Below are positions 49,388-58,113 of a stretch of DNA of 64,000 nucleotides, piece by piece. Position numbers and translations under genes: made by a program. Location of the stretch: the NCBI RefSeq assembly GCF_958979055.1, contig NC_084886.1, positions 39,762,154 to 39,826,153 on the forward strand, given 5' to 3'. Position 1 is the first letter of the stretch. Each line of letters starts with the position of its first letter. The DNA is from Alnus glutinosa (lineage: Eukaryota > Streptophyta > Magnoliopsida > Fagales > Betulaceae). Under the pieces are notes generated by a model. That model did no database searches. It was not told the origin of the DNA and saw only the letters and a program-made list of their open reading frames with translations.

Positions 49388-49526
49388 GAGATATGTTATT
49401 TGCACAACTCTTACACAACAATTGCATAACAATGCTGATGTGTCTAACTTTTTTTTAAAAAAATAAAAATAAAAATGTTAAAGACATCAGCATTGTTGTG
49501 CAATTGTTGTGTAGCTAACATAACTC
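49388..49526. mobile_element. Short hairpin MITE with GAGATATGTTAT ends
   Basis: The 139-bp element has ends GAGATATGTTATTTGCACAA and, reverse-complemented, GAGTTATGTTAGCTACACAA. The flanks tatgtttta and tatgttttt match at 8 of 9. Inner arms acaacaattgc and gcaattgttgt pair. Confidence 0.7.
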
Positions 49527-49727
49527 TATGTTTTTTAGTAAGAATGACACATGTCATCATTTTATTGGTATTGACGTTGACACTAACAGAATTCGTAAAG
49601 TATTTTGACAGAATTTGACTACAACGACTAAATTTTTATTTTTTGCCTACATTGAAGACATTTGAATTATTTTTTATACCGCAGTGAACAATTTTTAATT
49701 TAGGCCAACCACATAAATTGATTTTAC

Positions 49728-49731
<4 letters not shown>

Positions 49732-49777
<46 letters not shown>
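49732..49777. repeat. (AT)n microsatellite
   Basis: A nearly pure TA-dinucleotide run of about 45 bp lies within the large inverted-repeat element. Confidence 0.8.
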
Positions 49778-49781
<4 letters not shown>

Positions 49782-49963
49782 TTTTTTTTAAAAAAAAATA
49801 GTTTAGTTTTTTTTTTTTTTTTTTTAAGAGAATATGGGTATTATAGGAATATTTCGACAAAAAAAGTGGCATTTTTGGCACACTTTGGTAGTTTGATTGG
49901 TCACATTAGTCCCTTTTTATCCTCCCAAAATTGATGTGGCTTTTAAAATCACTAATGAATTTA

Positions 49964-50106
49964 GGAAAATGTTAGATTTACAACACCAATACAACAACTG
50001 CACAACAACCCCTCACATGAGGGTGGGCCCTAGTGTGTGGGGTCCATCCTCATGTGAGGGGTTGTTGTGCAGTTGTTGTGATGGTGTAGTGTAAGAATCA
50101 AATCCC
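49964..50106. mobile_element. Mutator-type MITE with GGAAAATGTTAG ends
   Basis: The 143-bp element has ends GGAAAATGTTAGATTTAC and, reverse-complemented, GGGATTTGATTCTTACAC. The flanks atgaattta and ttgaattta match at 8 of 9. The core hairpin (caacaacccctcacatgagg) pairs with cctcatgtgaggggttgttg. Confidence 0.75.
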
Positions 50107-50454
50107 TTGAATTTATGATAGACCATTATTGGATTTTGACCAATGGTGATTTTAAGAGCCTCATAAATTTTGAGGAGACAAAAAGGGGACACAAGGATGA
50201 TATGTATCATTACTTCACTAAGAAATTCAATAGGCTATTCTAAAATTGGCTGATAGTTTAGGATGCTCTTTTTATATTTTTTCCTTGTTTCAAATAAAAA
50301 AGTTTCTGGCATTTATGAAATTTTATCCACCGTTATTATTTTATTTTCACTATATTAAAAATACAACTCATTGTATTTAAACTCTAGAAGTAAAAGATAA
50401 GAATGAGACAAAACCCTAGCCTCCAACCTCACTATAGCTGTACCATTCATTCTC
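50107..50454. other. Gene-free spacer between MITEs
   Basis: AT-rich DNA with no supported gene or repeat. Confidence 0.4.
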
Positions 50455-50637
50455 AAGAGCTGATACATGGTGGACGTCTTACCGTCCCCCAGCAGCCCCT
50501 TTTAACTAAAATAATGGTGTTTTAATGCAAAATGTCCTTTAATGTCACATCAAAAAACATTTTTGCATTAAAACACATTTTTTTAATACAAAAGGCCTGC
50601 TGGGGGACGGTAAAACGTCCCCCAGCAATCATTACTC
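50455..50637. mobile_element. Mutator-type MITE with a perfect 9-bp TSD, sibling of 14069-14248
   Basis: The 183-bp fold-back ends in AAGAGCTGATACATGG and, reverse-complemented, GAGTAATGATTGCTGG. Perfect 9-bp repeats TTCATTCTC flank it (50446-50454 and 50638-50646). The centre has ttttaatgcaaaa and ttttgcattaaaa arms around a tgtcacatca core, the same architecture as 14069-14248. Confidence 0.8.
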
Positions 50638-50939
50638 TTCATTCTCTCTATTCCTTTATTTTACCCACTACCCAAATAAATAGGAATGTGATGAAAACCT
50701 AGCCCACTTTTTCTCTCCGTAGCCGATTATTTCTCTCTCTCTCTCTCTCACAATAACTGTACTATGTATGAAACCTCTATAATCCATTGTTTTGTCTTAT
50801 TGTAATTCTTGTAATATTTTGTTATACTTTTCATCTTTTGTGGAATATATTCCTCATAGTCATCGATGATGTGTAAGTGCATATACATGGCTTATTTTAT
50901 GTTTTGAAACCATCACCACCTAGATAACGTATATCTTAT

Positions 50940-51480
50940 TAAACGAGCCAAACTCGTATAAACTCGACTCGACTCGTATAACTTCATTTTTATTATTATT
51001 TAGTATTATTTTTAACTTTGTAATAAGAATATCTTAATTATTTAAAAAGATAAAAATGAATTCTCTAGTATATAGATATAACTTGAACTATTATAATTGT
51101 GAGCCTTGATATAGATATAGTGTATCTACATATTATAAGATAAACATATAAATTTGAAATTGGATTATTTAAGATTCGAGTTAATCAATCTAATTAATTG
51201 AAAAAAAATATAATCTTAAAAATAATTAATTAACTAATAATTAGTATGAATTTACGAAAAAAAATTTAAACAATTAATCATGAGTCATGACAATTATTTT
51301 ATATATGCAATGAATAAGTTTATTGAGTAGTTCGTGAACAAGCTTAAGTTCATTCAAAAAATAAATAAACAGAATTTGAATAGATTAACTAGCTCAGTGA
51401 TACGTTCGAGCTCGATTTGTGTTTAAAAAAAAAAAGAATAAAACTTAAATATTCAAGACTCGACTCGATTCGATTACAGT
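50940..51480. repeat. Eroded inverted-repeat element with ctcgactcga motifs
   Basis: The left end (ttaaacgagccaaactcg, ctcgactcgactcg) and right end (ttcgagctcgatttgtgttta, ctcgactcgattcg) resemble each other in inverted orientation around an AT-rich centre. It is probably an old DNA transposon remnant; no target duplication was fixed. Confidence 0.35.
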
Positions 51481-51833
51481 AATTATAGCATACAAATTGA
51501 TGTGGGGGAATAGAATGACTTGTAGCCTCTCAAACAACTTTAGAAAAATCTAGAATTTTTAAAGGTAACTATTGTGGCGATTTTATTTTAATGCAACAAC
51601 TTGCCTCCCAAAAGGCTCTTGTTAACATCTATGTAGCAAAAATATAAACACTTTTATCAAAACGAAAGTCACAGAGACAACCTACGATATTGATAGAGAC
51701 TTTCGTTTCATAAATTTGATGATCAAACATCGTTTTCCTCTTCGGTCATAACTATATAACATTTCGGTCTCATATTGAGAAAAGATAAATAGCCCACATA
51801 GAGTAAACAGCTTATAAGAGATAGTCATGATCA

Positions 51834-52461
51834 GCATTCCTAGTAGCCTCATCAAATTTTACTCACCAAAGTAGCTAAAAACCATTTTTCTCTATTATGG
51901 TGAGCCATTTTTTTAAAATTCTCCCAGCAGCCTCATCATTTTAACTGTTCACTATCAATATTCAATTTAAATAATATTTTTTCAGATTTTTTTATTCTTT
52001 CTCTATTTAATCTTTTTATACAACAAGCTATCATTCACCTTCATTTTGAGATTAGATCATTGCTAAGAAACTCACAGAAGTTTTCATTTGCTTCTCAACC
52101 AAATTCAAGAAAGAAAGAAAGAAAGAAAAGATAAATGAAAGAACCACAAAGTTTATGTTAGAGACAAAGAAACCTTCATGTCTATGAAATAAGGACATCA
52201 TCGTGTGAGAGATATGGGAGATGAGAGAAGAAATGAGAGAAAAAATGAAAAAAGAAAAGAGAATAAAGTGTTCTAATTATGTAAGAGAGAAAGGAGAAAC
52301 AAAATAGGTGAGAAAGTTGGTGAGTGAATATTACTAATCAAAATTGGTAAGCATTTTCACTCACCAAAACTTTTTGATTAAAGTGGTGAAGCTGCTAGGA
52401 GTGGTTTTTTAGTGTTTTCATCAAATTGGCTAGTTATTTTGGTGAGGCTACTAGGAATGCT
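51834..52461. mobile_element. MITE with GCATTCCTAGTAGCC ends inside the TRIM LTR
   Basis: The ends GCATTCCTAGTAGCCTCA and, reverse-complemented, GCATTCCTAGTAGCCTCA are the same over at least 18 bp. The interior contains GA-rich stretches (gaaagaaagaaagaaa near 52113). No clear target duplication was found. It is closely related to the element at 52503-54141. Confidence 0.65.
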
Positions 52462-52502
52462 CCAAGTCCCACATTTACTAGGTGGAACTAGGCTTTATAA
52501 GG

Positions 52503-54141
52503 GCATTCCTATTAGCCTTACCAAATTTTACTAGCCAAAATAGCCAAAAACTATTTTTCTCTATTTTGGTGAGCTACTTTTTTAAAGCACTATTATCAGC
52601 CTCACTATTTTAACCAATTCATTATCATTATTCTATTTAAATAATATTTTTTACAAATTTCTTTATTCACAATCACTATTCCATTTAAATTTCATCTTTC
52701 TCTATCAAACCGACATTTATTCCCAATTCAAATTAGTGATTATAGTGTCAGAGCAGTAGAACATGGGAAGCACACACATTATAAATTACAAGTCTTGAGT
52801 GCAACCTCTCTTTTTTATTTAGAGAGAGAACGTCTAAAACTTTTAGAGAGAGAGACCTCTGTGTGAGTTGTTTTCGCAGGAGGGGGAGGCCTCATGCCTC
52901 CCCCTCTCGGCGCTGGTTTTGTCCTCGAGCCTCCGTGGGCGAGGGTAATTTTTGTCCCCCTGGTTATGTTTCCAGTGGTGGTTTTTTCCTCTCGGATTTA
53001 GATCCGGTGGAGGTTGTGTCGTTTTTCTTTGTTTTGTTGTTGTATGTTTGGTGCAAACAGGAGATTTCTGGTCTAGGACCGTGGTGAACGGCGGGTGTTG
53101 GTGGTTTCCTGCAAAGATGTTGTCAAAGCTAGATCTACAAGACTCGGCTGGAATTTCTCTGACAAGGACCTTTCTGTTGTGGTCGACGGCCTCCTCTGGT
53201 CATGGTGGTCACTTGAAGAGCCCGTGCGGTCGTTCTGGTTTTGATGCGTGACTAGCACGCGCCGGGGGTTTTATTTCTCTGTTTATGCGCGTGTGGGTCA
53301 CCGGTCACTTATCCGGTCTCGGATAGCGACGATCTAGACTCTTGAAGGTTGTCCGACGCAAGTGGGTCCCCGGTGAAGGTGCGTGCTCATCACGCTCGGC
53401 TCCGGCGGCGGTTCTTCCGGCTCTTGTTTTCCGGGGGTTTTCTGTTTGTCTTAGTTTGTAAATTCTCGTCTTTGATTCACAGTCTACCGTAATGGTAGCT
53501 GCTTTAAGCTAGATTTCTAGCTTTGTGGGTAGAGAATCTTTTTCTCTACCCACTCCGACAGCCTTCGGGCTCTGTATTTCGCCTTTGGGCGTTGGCATCA
53601 TTGTATTTGGGTGCCTGTTTTCTCTGTAATAGTCGTCCTGATTGTATCCCTTTTGGGGCGGTTTCTTAGTAATGAAGATGGCACTGTGCTATTTGTTAAA
53701 AAAAAAAAAAATTACAAGTCTTGATTCTATATTGACCATCATAATGGGAAGGATGTCGAACTAGGCCATGTAAAAAAATATTTATGTATTAATCTACATA
53801 TAGCAAATTACAAATTGTAGCTTCTAGGGGAGGCAATGGATACTCTTTAAGAAATCCAAAGAATTGGTTTTCATACTATTGATGTTGTGCATGAGAGGCT
53901 AATGTGTGAGAAAGAAATGAGAAAAAAAAAAGAAGAGAGAGAGAGAGAAATGACCAAATTTTTATGGTTTTTTGACGATTTGGTGAGTGAATAATGCTCA
54001 CTATTGTTGGTGAGTACTGTTTACTCACCAAAACTTTTTGGTTATAGTAGCGAGATTGCTGAGAATGATTTTTGTGTGTTTTCACTAAATTGCTTCACCA
54101 AAATAGCTAAAAAATCTATTTTAGTGAGACTGTTAGGAATG
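52503..54141. mobile_element. Second GCATTCCTA-ended MITE, enlarged by a retroposon
   Basis: The ends GCATTCCTATTAGCCTTACC and, reverse-complemented, CATTCCTAACAGTCTCAC pair. Identical 8-bp repeats TTATAAGG flank it (52495-52502 and 54142-54149), which suits hAT-type insertion. About 926 bp are a nested retroposon with its duplication (52799-53724). Without it the element is about 710 bp, like its neighbour. Confidence 0.65.
52799..53710 (+). mobile_element. GC-rich non-LTR retroposon with poly(A) and a 14-bp TSD
   Basis: The 912-bp insert is bounded by identical 14-bp repeats ATTACAAGTCTTGA (52785-52798 and 53711-53724). It ends in ttgttaaaaaaaaaaaaa. Both are signs of L1-type target-primed reverse transcription. 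It starts with a ctctctttt leader-like stretch and contains several short open stretches, none long enough for a LINE protein. It may be an internally deleted LINE, a SINE-like unit or a retroposed transcript. Its GC content is far above its surroundings. Confidence 0.7.
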
Positions 54142-54540
54142 TTATAAGGAATTCTATGAAAGCTTTAAATTAACTAGTCTTTTTGGAGTGATAGAGCAGA
54201 TATGGATAGTGCTTTTTCCTAGGTAATTACAAATGTTATCAGAGCCACGTAGTAACACCAGGTCATGTAGTACTGAAGCACTACATGATGTGGCAATGAC
54301 GAGGACGTCAGGAGTTTAAGATGGGAGTTTGTAACATTCCGATCCCATATTAAGAAGAGATAAATAGCTCACATAGAGAGTGATTTATGAGAGATAGTAG
54401 TAAGTGCTAAGTCTTATATTACCTAGTTATTATGTAAAACTAAGCTTTATAATGAATTCTAAAAAAACTCCAATTGACTAATTTTTTAAGGGTGATAACG
54501 CAACCGTAGCTATTGTTTTTTCGTTAGTCGTTTGAATAAC

Positions 54541-55164
54541 AGTTTCAGCAAACCAGATCTTTCAAAGGAAAAAAGGTAGTCGAGTCTCAGAGCTTTGAGG
54601 TTAGAATTTTGGTTTTGCTAGAGTGTCTAGGACTTTGGTTGGCATCAAGTACCATTCCTCTCCATTTATTGAAGAAAACCCATGAAGCAATAGAGGATGA
54701 AGAGGAAGAATCGAAATGGGTGGTTTTTGTATAGAAAAGGTAGAGAACTAGAAGTAGTAAAACGACCCATACGACGGAGGAGAGGGATGCCGTGTTAGAA
54801 TTAAGGGAACAATGATTTTGGAGTTTAGAAGACAATGTGGAAGATAATAGTACTGCTTTTTCGGATTTTCTGGTTTTTTATTTATTTATTTTTTTAAATG
54901 TGTTTTTTTTGCTGATGTGTCATTCTCTTATTAGGTCCTTAAAAAAGTTATTTTCTTCACAATTGATTTTGCGAACTTCACAATGTGCCGATTGTACAAT
55001 CGTCATCTTTGTTTTCATTTTCTTTTGTGCTTTTTTTTTTTTTTTTGAAAAAAAACATTTTTAATGTAAATGACACGTGTCACACAATATGATTGGTTCT
55101 ATTAAGCTCATTATTGATTTTAGTCAACCTTTTTAACAACATTGACCTATTTAATTTGATTTTT
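54541..55164. other. Gene-free spacer
   Basis: The minus-strand ORF at 54587-54835 includes a Leu/Val-rich stretch (VVWVVLLLLVLYLFY), but no family or neighbouring exon was recognised. The rest is AT/T-rich. Confidence 0.35.
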
Positions 55165-56490
55165 GGGGTAAATATTATTTAACCCCTTAAACTAATAACA
55201 ATTTTTGATAAAGCACTTCGAACTAACAAGTGTCATGATTTGACAATTCAAACTACCAATCTGTTATTATTTAGCCTCATCCGTCAGTTTTGACTGTTAG
55301 GTTGGAAAATCAAATTTGATGAAAATGTTTCGAAAATATCATTATTTTGACTATTGAAAAACCAAAATTACCCTTTGTATTTATTAATTAGTAGAAAAAT
55401 ATTATTTTTTTTAAAAGAAAGAAAAAAAAATTAGTCTTATTAGATTTTTGGGATAAAAGCAAAATCAATCTCTGTAGTTGTCCTAAATTATAAATTACTT
55501 GCTGCGATATAAAAAATAGAGATAAATTCAAGATCAATCCATGTGGTTGACTTAAATTACAAATCACTCCCTCCAGTATAAAAAATAATTAAGAGTTCCT
55601 GGGGTAGGCTAAAATAATAATTTAGTCCCTACAGTCAAATTTCGTCAAAACACTTGATGGATTCCGTTAGTACATTATGCTAGCACCAATAGAATGATAA
55701 TATGCGTAACTATTAATAAAAAATATATTAATATATTTAAAATATAAATATACAAAACCTAAAAATTAAAAACTTAAAAAATACTTTAAAAGAAAAAAAA
55801 AAAAAAAAATGGAGTTTGGGAGGGGTGGCTGGCTAACTCTGGGGTAGCTTGCCGCCACCCCCTCCGTTAAGGGGGAAGCATCCTAACTGACATACACCCC
55901 ATTTTTTATTTTTTATTTATTTAATTTTATTTTTTATTAAATAATTTTTTAAGTTTTTATATATTTATATATTTTTTTTTTTAAAAAAGAGTGACAAGTG
56001 TTATCATTTTATTGGTGATGACAAGTGGCCCACATGGTAGGAATCTGTCAAGTGTTTTGACGAAATTTGACTGGAGGGACTAAATTGTTATTTCGACATA
56101 CCTCGAAGACCTCTAAATTACTTTTTACACCACAACAAACAATTTGTAATTTAAGCTAACCACAAAGACTAATTTTGCATTGATCCCTATATTTTTTTTA
56201 AAGAAAATTTATATTATATCTTTTTTGTTCATTTTTTTTAAAAAAAAGTATTTTTCTACTAATTAGTAAATACAAAGGGTAATTTTTTTTTTTTTCAATG
56301 GTCAAAATAAGAGTATTTTCGAAACATTTTGGTCAATTTTTTTTTTCATCTAATATAACGGTCAATATTAATTGATGAGGCTAAGTTGTAACAAATTGGT
56401 AGTTTGAAGGACCAAATCATGATACTTGTCAGTTTGTGATGCTTCATAAAAAAATGGTGTTAGTTGACAGGGCTAAATAATATTTAACCC
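55165..56490. mobile_element. Large GGGGTAAAT-ended inverted-repeat element
   Basis: The ends GGGGTAAATATTATTTAACC and, reverse-complemented, GGGTTAAATATTATTTAGCC pair. Flanks ttgattttt and tttaatttt match at 7 of 9, suggesting a Mutator-type duplication. Long arms (caaactaccaatctgttat, tttcgaaaatatcattattttg) pair across the element. Another element is nested at 55450-56187. No ORF. Confidence 0.6.
55450..56187. mobile_element. Nested inverted-repeat element within 55165-56490
   Basis: The ends GGGATAAAAGCAAAATC and, reverse-complemented, GGGATCAATGCAAAATTAG pair. Flanks tagattttt and tatattttt match at 8 of 9. The centre contains ggggtggctggc and gccgccaccccc modules. Inner sequences (tttgactggagggactaaattg, tctgtcaagtgttttga) recur in the large element at 48559-49920. 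Confidence 0.6.
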
Positions 56491-57240
56491 TTTAATTTTC
56501 TGTTTTTGATTTTTTGATTTTTTAATCAATTTTGAGGGTTGGCCATTGTGGTAGCCGAACTACCCCTAAGCCACCCCCAAGGCACTTATGGTTGTTTTAG
56601 TCATCTTCATTTTGGCTTTGATGGTGATTCGACCACCCCCTTGGTTGGTTATAAGGGTGGCTCCAACAACCCCTCGGCCAAAATGGGGGTGGCAAATTTT
56701 TCTTCCTAATTTTTCTTCTCCGTTTTTTTTTTAAATAAAAAATAAATAAGTAATTTTTCAATAATTTATCTATCTTATGTGGCATTGAAATTCTAAGTAT
56801 CACTTGTAATACATGGCCCATGTGGGACGGTAATTAGAGTTGGACAAAACACGTGAAAAGAGGGACATATGTTAGCATTATAAGGAGGGATGACGTGGAC
56901 GACCGTTAAAAAAATAGACGGAGGCCACACGAAAGTACGAACTAGGTTTTTTTTATTAACGATAAGTATCACCTGTGATACTTTTTGAAATCAAAGTGGC
57001 GTTTTGATGCAAGGCCTAACCACATGTACGTGCGGGGTATTTCACCATGATATTTAACCCTTGATTTTTTTTTTTTTTAACCAATTTTGCATTTTTTCCT
57101 ACTTCTCTAACGAAGTGGTGGGTTTTGCAGGAAAGGCTCGTCAGTCCAAGCCCACGGCAACAAAACCCACGCCCCCCTCCCAAGTGGCCGACCCGTAGGG
57201 GATCTGGGAAGCAAGAGGCGCGCGGCTTCCAAACCCAAAA
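56491..57240. other. Intergenic DNA upstream of the WDR43-like gene
   Basis: A segment with repeated ccaccccc and gggtggc modules (56535-56695) looks like another eroded inverted-repeat element. ORFs at 56597-56821 and 57016-57267 are not supported. Confidence 0.4.
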
Positions 57241-57506
57241 AACAATTCGCCCTAAACAGAGCGCCACTCTCTCTTCCTCTCAGTCTGTCACCGCCACAGG
57301 CAGGTCTCTCTTTTATTCTAAGAGGTGGACTTCACCTTTTCAGGTAAGCTGAGCTTTACAATATCACGTAACTATCATTAAAGTTCATTTTTTTTTTGTT
57401 AGTTTTAATGTTATTATGAACTTTTTGTTTGTTTCAATAGCAGCTGTTTTTTAGAGGCGCCCATTTCGATTTTCCTAACAAGGCGTCGATTATAGAAGAC
57501 ACCCAG
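57241..57506 (+). other. Probable 5' UTR exon(s) of the WDR43-like gene
   Basis: A CT-rich stretch ends in a good donor, TTTCAG|GTAAGC, at 57342/57343. A second possible non-coding exon (about 57445-57506) ends CACCCAG|GTTCC. The first coding exon begins at an acceptor (tttcag, up to 58109) four bases before the ATG, so at least one upstream non-coding exon is expected. Exact limits need transcripts. Confidence 0.45.
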
Positions 57507-57609
57507 GTTCCAAATTCAGCAACCACCCCTTTATTTATTTTAGTTTGCAAGCTTGTCAATCTGAAGTGCATGTATAATGATTGGGTTTTAAGAGGGTTTA
57601 AACTTTATA

Positions 57610-57662
57610 GAAAGCTCCTATGTACTACTTATCAAAAAAAAAAAGAAAGCTCCTATGTACTA
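57610..57662 (+). mobile_element. Extremely truncated retroposon: six bases plus poly(A), 18-bp TSD
   Basis: The 18-mer GAAAGCTCCTATGTACTA is perfectly duplicated (57610-57627 and 57645-57662). Between the copies lies only cttatc plus an A run. This is the expected footprint of a LINE/SINE insertion truncated almost to its tail. Confidence 0.75.
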
Positions 57663-58113
57663 AGCATATGATTGCCCCTCCAGATCAGTTGCCGTTAGTT
57701 ATCAGTTAACAATGTTCTTGAAAAATATTTTCTTTTTTGATTTATGTTTTACTTTGGAATAGGTTTTTCGTTCAACAATGTGTGTGGGTTTGTTTTCTTG
57801 TATTTTTTCTCTCATGCGTGCAAATTCAATTCCCCTCCCCCAAGAAGAGAAAAGAATCATGTGTGGGATCTTATTTGGTTTTTGTTAACCTGAAGATGAC
57901 AACTTTAGTGTTTGATTAAGGTTACTAAGTTTTCTATATTTCCTTTTCATTTATTTGACCAAAACTTGTTTACTTTTTTTTTTTTTTTTTGTCCTTTTTT
58001 CAAATTAAGCAACCACAAGTGGAAAAAGGACCAGGAAATTATGTACTTTAAAGCTATCTTAATAGTTCTTATTGGAATGTAAACTAAGTAATTTAACTGT
58101 ACATTTCAGGAGC

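Larger units (their letters stand above)
48559..49920. mobile_element. Large terminal-inverted-repeat element containing nested MITEs
   Basis: The left arm 48591-48680 (gcactaatgtgaccc ... aatattcctataatacc) is the imperfect complement of the right arm 49825-49915. Inner arms (tgacatgtatccttgt ... gatttgactaca) pair less well. The span of about 1.36 kb contains three smaller fold-backs at 48988-49361, 49074-49243 and 49388-49526, and a long (AT)n tract at 49732-49777. It has no ORF and no convincing outer duplication. Confidence 0.65.
51755..54540 (+). mobile_element. TRIM retroelement whose left LTR is split by nested insertions
   Basis: Right LTR (54330 to about 54540, starting TGTAACATTCCGATCCC) and left LTR (51755-54232, starting TATAACATTTCGGTCTC) share agagataaatagc(c/t)cacatagag, aagtc ... 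ta(c/t)tagg, actaggctttata, gaattcta and aattaact(a)agt in order. A primer site TGTTATCAGAGCC follows the left LTR by two bases at 54235, and the internal region is only about 95 bp. The left LTR is expanded from about 220 bp to 2.5 kb by insertions at 51834-52461 and 52503-54141. Confidence 0.7.

Noticed and set aside
57125..57352. Plus-strand ORF at 57125-57352 as an N-terminal extension of the WDR43-like protein
   Set aside because: It runs through the probable donor at 57343, and the WD40 family begins naturally at the ATG at 58114.
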